A model generated the notes under the pieces. The model was not told where the DNA came from. It was given only the letters and a program-made list of their open reading frames with translations, and ran no database searches. Shown one piece after another: positions 56,522 through 64,000 of a stretch of DNA of 64,000 nt; position 1 is the stretch's first letter; each line of letters begins with the position of its first letter. The position numbers were made by a program, and so were the translations under genes. The stretch comes from Rahnella bonaserana (GTDB lineage: Bacteria; Pseudomonadota; Gammaproteobacteria; Enterobacterales; Enterobacteriaceae), in assembly GCF_019049675.1 (NCBI RefSeq), contig NZ_JAFMOW010000064.1, positions 186,001 to 250,000 on the forward strand, given 5' to 3'.

Positions 56522-57943
56522 TTAAAGAACAGGAGTATCTTTGAATTCCTGCGAGGGGACACCGCCATTTTCCAGTTGACGTTTTGCGAGATCGACTTTA
56601 ATTCTTTCCAGAACAGCGTTGTTAAGCTTAAAATAACGCACCATGAATGCGCTGACAAAATAACTTACCATCGGCAGCAAAGAGAACATAATAATAATCC
56701 CCTGCAAAGTCTGCGTATTTTGTTGTGGCTTATTGGCAATATACCCCGTATAGGACAATATCCAGGCAACGATCGCTCCGGCTACCGCCAGCCCCATTTT
56801 CAACATAAACAGATTGCCCGCGAAAGAGATACCGGTCATGCGTTTGCCGAATTTCCAGTCCCCGTAATCGTCTACGTCGGACATCATGGCCCACAGAATG
56901 GGCCCGGACTGAATTAAATGCAGAATATTGATAATCACAAATAATGTGATTAGCGGCACCAGCGATTTTGGATCAACGAACCACAGGGCAAAAGAGAGGA
57001 TGCCGAGAATAATATTGATAATGCGGAATAACTTAACTTTATCAAAGCGGTCAGTCAGAGGTTTAGCGATAACACTGCCCAACATATTGCAGGCGACACC
57101 TAGCGCCATAAAAAAGGTAATAAATCCAACAGAAGCCTGCATCACATAGGTCGCGTAATAAATGGTGACCGCACCGCGAATAAAGGCGGGGAAAACGTTA
57201 AGAAAGGTAATCGAAATCATCAACAGCCATTGGTCATTTTTAGCGATATCTTTCAGATCCTTCAGTAACGAATCGCCGGACTTAACCGAAACAACGCGTT
57301 CTTTAATACTGGAAAAACAGAACAGGAACATGAGCGTTGCGGCACCGCCCATGATCGCCATCGTCAACTGAAAACCAGATGCCCGGCTACCGTTCCCCAG
57401 CCAGTCGGTTAACGGTAAAATGGAGGAGGAAACAATCAGCGTTGCCAGACCATTGAGAAAGAAACGCCATGACAAACAACCCAGCCGCTCCTTTTGATTA
57501 AGTGTAATCACGCCTGCTACTGAGCAATAGGGGATATTGATAGCGGTATATATCAGCGACATAATCAGGTAGGTGACCCAGGCATAAATAATTTTTCCGT
57601 TCATGCTCAGGTCAGGTGTCGTGAACATTAATATGGCACCAAGACCAAATGGCAGCGCCATCCACAATAACCAGGGCCGGAATTTACCCCAGCGGGTTTG
57701 TGTGCGGTCGCAAATCGCCCCCATGATCGGGTCGCTGAAAGCGTCGAAAACACGGATCACCAGAAATAATGTCCCCACGACGGCGGGAGATAATCCATAC
57801 ACATCGGTATAAAACCATGTCAGATAAAGCGCCAGCACACTCCAGATCATACAAGAGCCGGCATCTCCCATTCCGTAACCGATCTTTTCTTTCAGCTGCA
57901 GCTTTCCGTAAGCACTTTGCTTTTCCATTGCAATATCAGACAT
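56522..57943 (-). CDS. GPH family sugar:cation symporter
   Basis: A 473-aa, 12-helix transporter of the glycoside-pentoside-hexuronide:cation symporter (MelB-like) family. Typical elements: KEKIGYGMGDAGSCMIW (about 18-34), DAFSDPIMGAICDRTQTRWGKFRPWLLW (about 68-95, with the Asp and Arg residues that shape the sugar site), PYCSVAGVITLNQKER, and the DDYGDWKFGKRMTGISF segment near 345. GAGG lies before the ATG. Same operon as the GH91 gene, which begins 58 bases downstream; a LacI-type operator lies 46 bases upstream. It probably imports the GH91 substrate. Confidence 0.88.
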   Translation of the reverse strand: MSDIAMEKQSAYGKLQLKEKIGYGMGDAGSCMIWSVLALYLTWFYTDVYGLSPAVVGTLFLVIRVFDAFSDPIMGAICDRTQTRWGKFRPWLLWMALPFGLGAILMFTTPDLSMNGKIIYAWVTYLIMSLIYTAINIPYCSVAGVITLNQKERLGCLSWRFFLNGLATLIVSSSILPLTDWLGNGSRASGFQLTMAIMGGAATLMFLFCFSSIKERVVSVKSGDSLLKDLKDIAKNDQWLLMISITFLNVFPAFIRGAVTIYYATYVMQASVGFITFFMALGVACNMLGSVIAKPLTDRFDKVKLFRIINIILGILSFALWFVDPKSLVPLITLFVIINILHLIQSGPILWAMMSDVDDYGDWKFGKRMTGISFAGNLFMLKMGLAVAGAIVAWILSYTGYIANKPQQNTQTLQGIIIMFSLLPMVSYFVSAFMVRYFKLNNAVLERIKVDLAKRQLENGGVPSQEFKDTPVL

Positions 57944-57988
57944 AAAATTACCTCAATAATGCGCAGTCATGAATTTAAACACAGGCTA

Positions 57989-58010
57989 TTACCACCAGTA
58001 CCGGTGTCAA
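57989..58010. promoter_or_regulatory. Putative LacI-family operator before the symporter gene
   Basis: Palindromic core CACCAGTACCGGTG (57993-58006): arms CACC/GGTG around a self-complementary GTAC, extended to TT...AA at the ends, 22 bases in all. It lies 46-67 bases before the symporter start and after the LacI-type gene, as expected for an operator of the symporter-GH91 operon. Confidence 0.6.
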
Positions 58011-58068
58011 AAATTAAAGAAGATATCTCATTTACTTTCAAACAACGTTAAATCGTGATGCGAAGATA

Positions 58069-59079
58069 TTACAGCGTGGTGATATTAATCGCTACACTAC
58101 TCTCGCGGATAATAAGCCGTGAGACAATCTCATACATTTCGATATTTTCCTGCTCACTTTCGTTATTGACCATCGTAAATGCCAGGTGTGCGATTTCGTT
58201 TATAGGTTGAGCCACGCTGGTGATCTTTTTAGTTTGTGCCAGCAAGGTATTATCGAAACTGGCGATAGCAATATCCTGAGGTACCGCCACCTGCCTTTCT
58301 TTTAATCCATCTATAATATAACTGGCAGCGACATCATTATAAACCCAGAGGCATGTGCATTGATTTTTCCGGGCTACTAATTTTTCAATAATATCCTCAA
58401 GTATACTGATATGGCCTGATACTCTTTCTCCTTTACCCTTCTCAATCCAGAATTGATTCTCTTTATCGAAAGTTAAACCCTGACTCGTGATTTTTTTACT
58501 CCAGGAGGAAACCTTTCTATTATCGACACCTTCCTGAGCAACAAAACCAAATGTGGTATGACCGCTTTTTATAAAATGTTCTGCGATACTTTCCGCACCT
58601 TTGCTTTGGTCTATAGAAACGGAATTAAAAAAGCGTGAAACCTGTGTTACCACCGCAACCGGAATATGGGTGGCGATTAACCACTCAGAAAGTTCGGCCT
58701 CTGCTTCTGTCGGCACCCACAACAAACTGTCTATTCCCATGCCGATTAAGGTGTGAATAATTTGCTTGTCCTGCTGAGGCTGATTCTGGTGAGTTTTCAC
58801 GATCACCGATTTACCGATATATCTTGCTTCCTCTTCAAATGTTGCCAGTAACTCGCAAAAATGAGGGTTAACAAGGTTTGGCAAAACCACTGCAATCAGC
58901 CCTGAACATTTACCACTGAGCTGAAACGCACTCTTACTTGGCACATAGCACAGGTAATCCATTGCCTCACGCACCACTTTACGTGTTTCAGGTATCACAC
59001 CGCGATGGTTATTCAGAACGCGTGATACGGTAGCAGTAGAGACTCCCGCTTTTTTGGCTACGTCTTTGATGGATGCCAT
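58069..59079 (-). CDS. LacI family transcriptional repressor
   Basis: A 336-aa LacI/GalR-type repressor. The N-terminal headpiece is canonical (MASIKDVAKKAGVSTATVSRV then LNNHRGVIPETR, residues 1-33), followed by the hinge and a periplasmic-binding-like sugar domain (IAVVLPNLVNPHFCELL near 63-79, VAQEG near 175, AIASFDNTLLA near 270). It is upstream of, and codirectional with, the symporter and GH91 genes, so the inducer is likely the imported saccharide or a breakdown product such as inulobiose. The C-terminus is somewhat longer than in LacI relatives. Confidence 0.88.
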   Translation of the reverse strand: MASIKDVAKKAGVSTATVSRVLNNHRGVIPETRKVVREAMDYLCYVPSKSAFQLSGKCSGLIAVVLPNLVNPHFCELLATFEEEARYIGKSVIVKTHQNQPQQDKQIIHTLIGMGIDSLLWVPTEAEAELSEWLIATHIPVAVVTQVSRFFNSVSIDQSKGAESIAEHFIKSGHTTFGFVAQEGVDNRKVSSWSKKITSQGLTFDKENQFWIEKGKGERVSGHISILEDIIEKLVARKNQCTCLWVYNDVAASYIIDGLKERQVAVPQDIAIASFDNTLLAQTKKITSVAQPINEIAHLAFTMVNNESEQENIEMYEIVSRLIIRESSVAINITTL

Positions 59080-59300
59080 GGTGATGAGCTGCGTCGCTTA
59101 ACAAGGGCTTCACTATAAAGTGTGATAAAGGTCAAAAATGTAAGCCAGTTCACATGTTGTCGCGTTACATGGATCCCCGTTTACCCGCTCAATTTAAGCA
59201 GCCTCTGCAGTGATTCCGCATCTGACACGGGAAATTGTTTGCGACGAGAACCAGAATTCTCCTACACATTTCTGTCACACAGGAAGTGTATGATGACCAT

Positions 59301-59378
59301 CTCTGTAGCAACCTACAGAAATCTCAAGAGTTCCCCTTGTAACGTTAAAAACGCCCGTTTCCCCTGACGGGCTTTTTT
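59301..59378 (+). ncRNA. Candidate small RNA
   Basis: A TATGAT -10 element (59289-59294) is followed about 7 bases later by a 78-base stretch with a 5' hairpin (CTGTAG-CAAC-CTACAG, 59303-59318), an unpaired CU-rich middle (AAGAGTTCCCCTTG) and a perfect Rho-independent terminator (GCCCGT/ACGGGC followed by TTTTTT, 59353-59378). The nearest upstream gene on the plus strand is several kilobases away, so the terminator needs its own transcript. The order hairpin, single-stranded region, terminator is that of Hfq-dependent sRNAs. No good -35 was seen, and I do not recognise a known sRNA. Confidence 0.5.
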
Positions 59379-59389
59379 ACGCCTTGCAG

Positions 59390-59415
59390 AAAAAACCCGC
59401 CATGTCAGCGGGTTT
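59390..59415 (-). terminator. Terminator of the haloperoxidase-like gene
   Basis: Read on the minus strand: stem AACCCGC/GCGGGTT followed by TTTT, 26 bases after the stop at 59441. It stands back to back with the plus-strand terminator at 59353-59378. Confidence 0.82.
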
Positions 59416-59440
59416 GTGTATGACATAAAGGACGCAGAAA

Positions 59441-60277
59441 TTATCCGCGGATAAACGCCAGAATGTCCTTGTTGATGACGTCGGCGTGCGTGGTGTGCAT
59501 ACCGTGAGGATAGCCCGGATAAATCTTCAGCGTGCTGTCCGCCAGCAGCTTATCCTGCAGGAGAGCGGCATCTTTATAAGGCACAACCTGATCATCATCT
59601 CCCTGCAAAACCAGCGTCGGTACCGTGATGGCTTTCAGATCGTCGGTCTGATCCGTTTCTGAAAACGCTTTGATCCCTTCGTAATGCGCATTGGCGCTAC
59701 CGGTCATTCCCTGACGCCACCAGTTATTGATGGTGCCCTGGGACACTTCTGCGCCGTCGCGGTTAAACCCGTAAAAAGGTCCGGAAGCAACGTCTAAATA
59801 AAACTGTGCACGGTTCGCAGCGAGCGCACTGCGAAAACCATCGAAGACCTCGACCGGTGTACCGTCGGGATTTGCATCCGTCTTCACCATCAGCGGTGGC
59901 ACGGCGCTGATTAATACCGCTTTCGCCACACGGCCCTGTGGCTGACCGAATTTCGCCACATACCGCGCAACCTGTCCCCCGCCGGTAGAATGGCCGATAT
60001 GTACGGCATCATGCAGATCAAGATGTTCAGCCACAGCAGAAACATCCGACGCATAGTGATCCATATCGTTACCTTCACTGGTCTGATCCGAACGTCCATG
60101 CCCCCGGCGGTCGATGGCGATCACCCGGAAACCTTCAGCGAGGAAGAACAACATCTGATTGTCCCAGTCATCCGCACTCAGCGGCCATCCGTGATGGAAA
60201 ACAACAGGTTGCTTGTCTTTCGGACCCCAGTCTTTGAAGAAAATGTTAACGCCGTCTTTCGTTTTAACAAAAGGCAT
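59441..60277 (-). CDS. Alpha/beta hydrolase, cofactor-free haloperoxidase/perhydrolase type
   Basis: A 278-aa alpha/beta hydrolase of the non-heme chloroperoxidase (perhydrolase/arylesterase) group. Catalytic triad: Ser97 in GHSTGGG, an Asp in GDDDQVVP (about 228) and His258 in YPHGMHTTH. The oxyanion segment is HHGWPLSADDW (28-38), and DRRGHGRSDQ (56-65) is the family signature. No signal peptide. Such enzymes hydrolyse esters and, with peroxide, form peracids; the in vivo substrate is unknown. The ATG at 60277 has AGGAG upstream. The convergent gene on its 3' side is the candidate sRNA. Confidence 0.87.
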   Translation of the reverse strand: MPFVKTKDGVNIFFKDWGPKDKQPVVFHHGWPLSADDWDNQMLFFLAEGFRVIAIDRRGHGRSDQTSEGNDMDHYASDVSAVAEHLDLHDAVHIGHSTGGGQVARYVAKFGQPQGRVAKAVLISAVPPLMVKTDANPDGTPVEVFDGFRSALAANRAQFYLDVASGPFYGFNRDGAEVSQGTINNWWRQGMTGSANAHYEGIKAFSETDQTDDLKAITVPTLVLQGDDDQVVPYKDAALLQDKLLADSTLKIYPGYPHGMHTTHADVINKDILAFIRG

Positions 60278-60415
60278 AGTAAGAACTCCTCAGCAGATTT
60301 TCGGGAAAACAGTCGGGTTTGCAGGGCGAGGTTCAGATAAAAGATGTTCAGAAAGCGTAGCAAAGCCCGCTGAAATTGCCTGCCTGAGGGCACATATTTC
60401 TGGCGATAACCGCCC

Positions 60416-61312
60416 TTAACGCCGGAGGCTGTTACGCCATAATTCCGGCAATACGCTGATTAATCTGCCGGTGACCGGCTGTTTTGTCTGACCGGGCTGC
60501 CAGACAGCCACCATCGTAATCGTCAGCCCCTGATTGCCTACTTCCGTCTCCACCGCCTGCACGTTCTTCCATGTCGATGCCTGATAATGCGTCGGTAAAA
60601 AACCCCAGCCCTGCGCATTTTCCAGCAAACTGCGCATCACAGCGCGCTCATTGACATACAACGTATGACCCGAAATTTGCAACCGGCGGGCAATCTGCTC
60701 ATCGTGCTTGTGATGCATGACCAGCTGAGGTTTCAGGGAAAGATTGAGCAGAGTCAGCGGGCGCTGCTGATGCTGAAACAACCCGCTGGCGGCATAAAAA
60801 TCCAGTTCAATACTTCCCAGCGCACACCATTCCATATCCATGCCCAGCGCACGATTGTTAGCCTGACAGACTGCAATCTGCGCCGTCCCGGCATTAAGGG
60901 CTGCCTCGGCCTCTTCTCTCGATGCGCTCCATGCGCTGAAGCGGATCCCCTCTTTCGCCATCACTTTGATAACCGCATCCATAAACGCCTGCGGGACGAA
61001 GGGATCGTAGACCATCACCAGTTCCTGCTGCTCAGGCTGCGGCAGCGACTGCGCGTAAAACTCAAAGGCCTGAGCCTGACGCATCAGCAAATGCGCCTGC
61101 CGGTGAAGTTGCTGCCCTTGTTCCGTCAGCACCAGAGTACGTCCCTGACGGATAAACAGCGGATAGCCCAGCGCGTCTTCAAGATAATCAATCAAATCAC
61201 GCAGCGTGGTGCGGTCTTTACCCAGTGATAATGCGGCCCGGGACAAATTCCCCAGTTCAGCGACGCTGGCAAAAGCCTCTATCTGCGAGAAGGAATAACG
61301 TAATGCGGACAT
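60416..61312 (-). CDS. LysR family transcriptional regulator
   Basis: A 298-aa LysR-type regulator, more distant from the other four in this window. The winged helix (FSQIEAFASVAELGNLSRAALSLGKDRTTLRDLIDYLE, split over residues 8-45) and PLFIRQGRTLVLTEQG are recognisable; the HTH carries an unusual KDRTTLRD recognition segment. The ATG at 61312 follows GGAG; the frame to 61357 lacks support. It is divergent from the serine hydrolase gene at 61430 and 138 bases upstream of the haloperoxidase-like gene, either of which may be its target. Confidence 0.84.
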   Translation of the reverse strand: MSALRYSFSQIEAFASVAELGNLSRAALSLGKDRTTLRDLIDYLEDALGYPLFIRQGRTLVLTEQGQQLHRQAHLLMRQAQAFEFYAQSLPQPEQQELVMVYDPFVPQAFMDAVIKVMAKEGIRFSAWSASREEAEAALNAGTAQIAVCQANNRALGMDMEWCALGSIELDFYAASGLFQHQQRPLTLLNLSLKPQLVMHHKHDEQIARRLQISGHTLYVNERAVMRSLLENAQGWGFLPTHYQASTWKNVQAVETEVGNQGLTITMVAVWQPGQTKQPVTGRLISVLPELWRNSLRR

Positions 61313-61429
61313 TTCAGCTCCGTTGCGTATCGGATTTATCGGGGGATTTTCCCCCATTAGCTGATTTTTTTAAACCCTTTACCCTCCTTATACTCATGTT
61401 TCCCGATACTCTGATGGACAAGCCAAAAC

Positions 61430-62752
61430 ATGAACACATGGAATAATCCCCTCTTAAAACCTCTGATGCTGGCTGTGGCCATGAGTGCAGCAGTCTCGTT
61501 TATAACGCCTGCTTTTGCAGAGCAACCACAGGACTGCGGTGGTATCAAACTCAGCACCTGTCCGACGCCATTCGATAAGACGCTTCCGGCTGCCAAAGAC
61601 ATGCTGAACTGGGATCAGGCCGACCGCGTCACAGGTTTTCGTAACGATTACCGCAATTATGCCGGCGACGTTTTCCGTCATGGCAAAGCCACGCCATTTG
61701 CACAGGCAGAAAAGCAACTTCAGGATCCAACGTACAGCGTGAACGGTAAAACCTATACGCTGCAGGATTACCTGAAGCGTGAAAATGTGACCGGTATGCT
61801 GGTACTTAAAGACGGCAAAATCGCGTACAAATATCTGGGCGAAGGCAATACAGACCATACCTTGTGGACATCCCGTTCTGTGGGGAAATCCGTGGTGTCG
61901 ACGCTGGTCGGAATTGCCATTAAGGAAGGCAAAATCAGATCCCTGGATGACCTGATCACCGACTACGAACCTGATCTTAAAGGCACGGCGTGGGAGGGCG
62001 TAACGTTGCGCCAGCTCATCCAGCACACTTCTGGTGTGGCATGGAACGAGGATTACACTAATCCCGCTTCGGATTTTGCTCATCTCACGCAATGTGAAGC
62101 GCAGCCGGGCACCTACGATTGTGTACGCAAAATCATTACGGGTTTGAAACGGGCGCATCCGGCGGGTGAATACTGGTCGTATTCTTCTGGTGGTGCATGG
62201 CTGCTGGGCGATGTGCTGGAAAAAGCCACCGGCGTGCCGCTGGCGAAATATCTGGAAAAGACCCTCTGGCAGCCTTACGGCATGGCGCAGGATGGCGTCT
62301 GGCATTCCTATCAGCAGGGAAAACATGACGTCGGAGCGCATGGATTTAACGCAACTCTGGAAGACTGGGGACGTTTTGGTGAGTTTGTGATGAGCGGCGG
62401 CCAGTTGCCGGACGGCAAAAAAATCCTGCCTGAGCACTGGCTGGAACAGGCAGCAGACTGGAATAAGGCGAAGAATTCAGTTTCCGCTGCGCATCCGGAC
62501 GGGATGTACGGTTATCAGTGGTGGAACAATGCTGTGCCGGCCAATGCCAAAAACGTCACGCCAGCGCCGTCTGAATCGTTAAAAGGTTCGATGTGGGCAC
62601 TGGGCATTTATGGTCAGGTGATTATGGTGAATCGCGCGGAAAATCTGGTGATTGTCCAGTGGTCAACATGGCCACAGGCAGAACCTGATTTCAGCGCACA
62701 GCCGCTGGAAGCATCGCTGATGTACAGCGCCATCGCACAACAGCTGCGTTAA
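61430..62752 (+). CDS. Exported serine hydrolase, beta-lactamase (class C-like) family
   Basis: A 440-aa protein with a signal peptide (residues 1-30, cleavage after TPAFA) and a penicillin-binding-protein/class C beta-lactamase domain. The SxxK motif is Ser150-Val-Gly-Lys153 within TSRSVGKSVV; the second motif appears as YSSGG (near 247), where the usual Tyr-x-Asn has Ser; the third is near the C-terminus without a clear KTG. This is the pattern of esterase- or peptidase-like relatives rather than a true beta-lactamase. Periplasmic. Divergent from the lysR-type gene. The following strong terminator makes it a single-gene unit. Confidence 0.82.
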   Translation: MNTWNNPLLKPLMLAVAMSAAVSFITPAFAEQPQDCGGIKLSTCPTPFDKTLPAAKDMLNWDQADRVTGFRNDYRNYAGDVFRHGKATPFAQAEKQLQDPTYSVNGKTYTLQDYLKRENVTGMLVLKDGKIAYKYLGEGNTDHTLWTSRSVGKSVVSTLVGIAIKEGKIRSLDDLITDYEPDLKGTAWEGVTLRQLIQHTSGVAWNEDYTNPASDFAHLTQCEAQPGTYDCVRKIITGLKRAHPAGEYWSYSSGGAWLLGDVLEKATGVPLAKYLEKTLWQPYGMAQDGVWHSYQQGKHDVGAHGFNATLEDWGRFGEFVMSGGQLPDGKKILPEHWLEQAADWNKAKNSVSAAHPDGMYGYQWWNNAVPANAKNVTPAPSESLKGSMWALGIYGQVIMVNRAENLVIVQWSTWPQAEPDFSAQPLEASLMYSAIAQQLR

Positions 62753-62762
62753 TCAGATCCAC

Positions 62763-62810
62763 AAAAAGACAGGGTTGCAGCACTGTGATGTGCGGCAACC
62801 CTGTCTTTTT
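62763..62810. terminator. Bidirectional terminator
   Basis: AAAAAGACAGGGTTGC pairs with GCAACCCTGTCTTTTT over 16 bp, with a 16-base loop and T tracts on both strands, between the serine hydrolase and the convergent mechanosensitive channel gene. Confidence 0.93.
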
Positions 62811-62813
62811 ATC

Positions 62814-63926
62814 TTAACCCTGTGGTTTTGCGCTGGCAGCTTCCCATTCCCCAATGCCACTTTTCTCCGGTGTTTTAACAATCATATTTGGCAGCGCCAT
62901 CTCAATACCGTTTTCAATGAGCTTTTCGATAATGCGGATATTAATTTCCTGCTGGATATCCATATATTTATTGTAATCGGCGGTATTAACGATATGAACC
63001 ACCTCAATATTTAAACGGTCGGTGCCAAAACCCAGAAGATGCGCGCGGTCGAATTTTGTTTCGCCCACATCAATAATGATCTCTTTGACCATGTCACCGA
63101 TATTACGCAGCTTATCCGGCGGCGTATTGATGGCGATACCAAAATTGAACACGATGCGGCGGGTCTGCATACGCTTGTAATTATGCAGCGTCTGCTGAAG
63201 CAAAATGGCGTTCCCGCAGACAATCTGCTCGCCGCTTAAACTGCGGATCCGCGTGGTCTTCAGGCCGATATGTTCAACCGTACCGGCGACATCATTGAAC
63301 ACCACAAAATCACCAATTTCGAAAGGCTTATCAAAGCCAATCGACAGCGAGGCAAATACATCGCTGAGGATGGTCTGGATAGCCAGCGCGATAGCAATAC
63401 CGCCCACGCCCAGACTGGCGACCAGCGCGGTAATGTTGACGCCAACGTTAGCCAGAATGGATAACAGCATTACCGACCAGACCATCGCGCGGAATATCAG
63501 CCCAGTGATCACCAGCGTCACCGGATTTTTGTTCATGCCCGGCTGCCGCATGATATGCCGCAACCACGACACCACACCCTGATCAAGCCATAGCGCCATT
63601 TGCAGCGCCAGCACCAGAAACCACGCATGGCTGATGGTGTTGTAGAGATTGTCCGGCAGATTGACGAACCGCAGGCTGAACAGGAATGCGGCGACAAATA
63701 TCAGCAGATTATTAGTGCGGTTGAGCATATCGCCCAATATAAATCGCATTCTGTTGGTCGCCGGATGCACCTCTCCCCAGCTCTTAACGCCTTTGCGCAG
63801 AAACGACAGTAACCAGCTCAGCAGCCAGTAAGTCACCAGCGTAACCACCACCATCGTCGCGACGCCAATCCAGAATGCCGGTGTCATCACCAGCGCGATA
63901 AAATTGAAGTGTGACAGAAAATTCAT
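62814..63926 (-). CDS. MscS family mechanosensitive channel
   Basis: A 370-aa inner-membrane protein with about five helices, the last of which is the MscS pore helix: ALVASLGVGGIAIALAIQTILSDVFASLSI (split across about residues 168-198), followed by the beta domain (FDKPFEIGDFVVFNDVAGTVEHIGLKTTRIR, about 199-230). This layout resembles YbdG/YjeP-type or other mid-sized MscS homologues rather than MscS itself (286 aa). It opens under hypo-osmotic tension to release solutes. The cytoplasmic C-terminal domain has a polar tail. It begins at an ATG preceded by GGGAGG. Confidence 0.88.
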   Translation of the reverse strand: MNFLSHFNFIALVMTPAFWIGVATMVVVTLVTYWLLSWLLSFLRKGVKSWGEVHPATNRMRFILGDMLNRTNNLLIFVAAFLFSLRFVNLPDNLYNTISHAWFLVLALQMALWLDQGVVSWLRHIMRQPGMNKNPVTLVITGLIFRAMVWSVMLLSILANVGVNITALVASLGVGGIAIALAIQTILSDVFASLSIGFDKPFEIGDFVVFNDVAGTVEHIGLKTTRIRSLSGEQIVCGNAILLQQTLHNYKRMQTRRIVFNFGIAINTPPDKLRNIGDMVKEIIIDVGETKFDRAHLLGFGTDRLNIEVVHIVNTADYNKYMDIQQEINIRIIEKLIENGIEMALPNMIVKTPEKSGIGEWEAASAKPQG

Positions 63927-64000
63927 CGTCCCTCCCCGCTTTCAACACAAAGTACCAGTATAGGAAACGAGGCCCGGGCGATCGAAAGAATAGGAAAGTT

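Noticed and set aside
59122-59367. 81-codon plus-strand frame
   Set aside because: It overlaps the candidate sRNA and a terminator stem, and the translation has no protein-like pattern.
61430-62752. True class C beta-lactamase (ampC)
   Set aside because: The SxxK motif is present, but the Tyr-x-Asn and Lys-Thr-Gly motifs are not clearly kept, and the length of 440 aa is too great.

Overview
The window looks like chromosome from a Yersiniaceae-type enterobacterium; Rahnella or a close relative is the best guess. This rests on how closely many products resemble E. coli proteins (YiaW/YiaV, PdxI, BtsS/BtsR/BtsT, YjiX/YjiA, UmuD, UmuC), mixed with genes E. coli K-12 lacks (type VI secretion, TreY/TreZ, a GH91 enzyme). 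I saw no rRNA, tRNA, CRISPR array, intact insertion sequence or prophage.

Layout. 1-4.5 kb: start of a type VI secretion operon on the minus strand (tssB-tssC-hcp-tssE-tssF, the last cut by the window edge). 5-8.5 kb: LexA-controlled umuD, mntP, two tandem paralogous exported proteins of unknown family, and a TauE/SafE exporter. 8.6-13 kb: regulators paired with small metabolic genes, including pdxI. 13-16.6 kb: a minus-strand group with an OtsA-like GT20 protein that has lost catalytic positions, a glutamine-synthetase-like ligase and a dTMP-kinase-like protein. 17-21.6 kb: envelope and small genes, including the yiaW-yiaV pair. 21.7-27.4 kb: LysR/thioesterase, then a TetR regulator with three identical 15-bp operators around itself and a DJ-1-type gene, an SDR gene, and an Lrp/exporter pair. 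27.5 kb: umuC, alone, with its own LexA box 22 kb from umuD. 28.9-33.9 kb: hydrolase/MFS/LysR unit and a 6-phospho-beta-glucosidase.

34-40 kb is a complete pyruvate-sensing module: btsT (with a CRP site and three direct repeats resembling BtsR sites), yjiX, yjiA, and the convergent btsR-btsS system. 40-47 kb is an RND efflux pair next to a two-component system and a divergent MipA/OmpV protein. 47-55 kb holds an orphan metal-chelate binding protein, a small membrane protein, the treZ-treY trehalose operon, a YciF-like protein and an ElaB/YqjD-like protein with a sigma-S-type -10 element; this reads as a stress block.

55-59 kb is the most distinctive locus: a LacI regulator, a GPH-family sugar:cation symporter and a GH91 (inulin fructotransferase/difructose-anhydride hydrolase) enzyme without a signal peptide. 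Together they suggest import and cytoplasmic opening of difructose dianhydrides. 59-64 kb ends with a candidate small RNA, a haloperoxidase-like hydrolase, a LysR regulator, a beta-lactamase-family serine hydrolase and a MscS-type channel.

All assignments come from reading the sequence and remembered family features; no database search was run.
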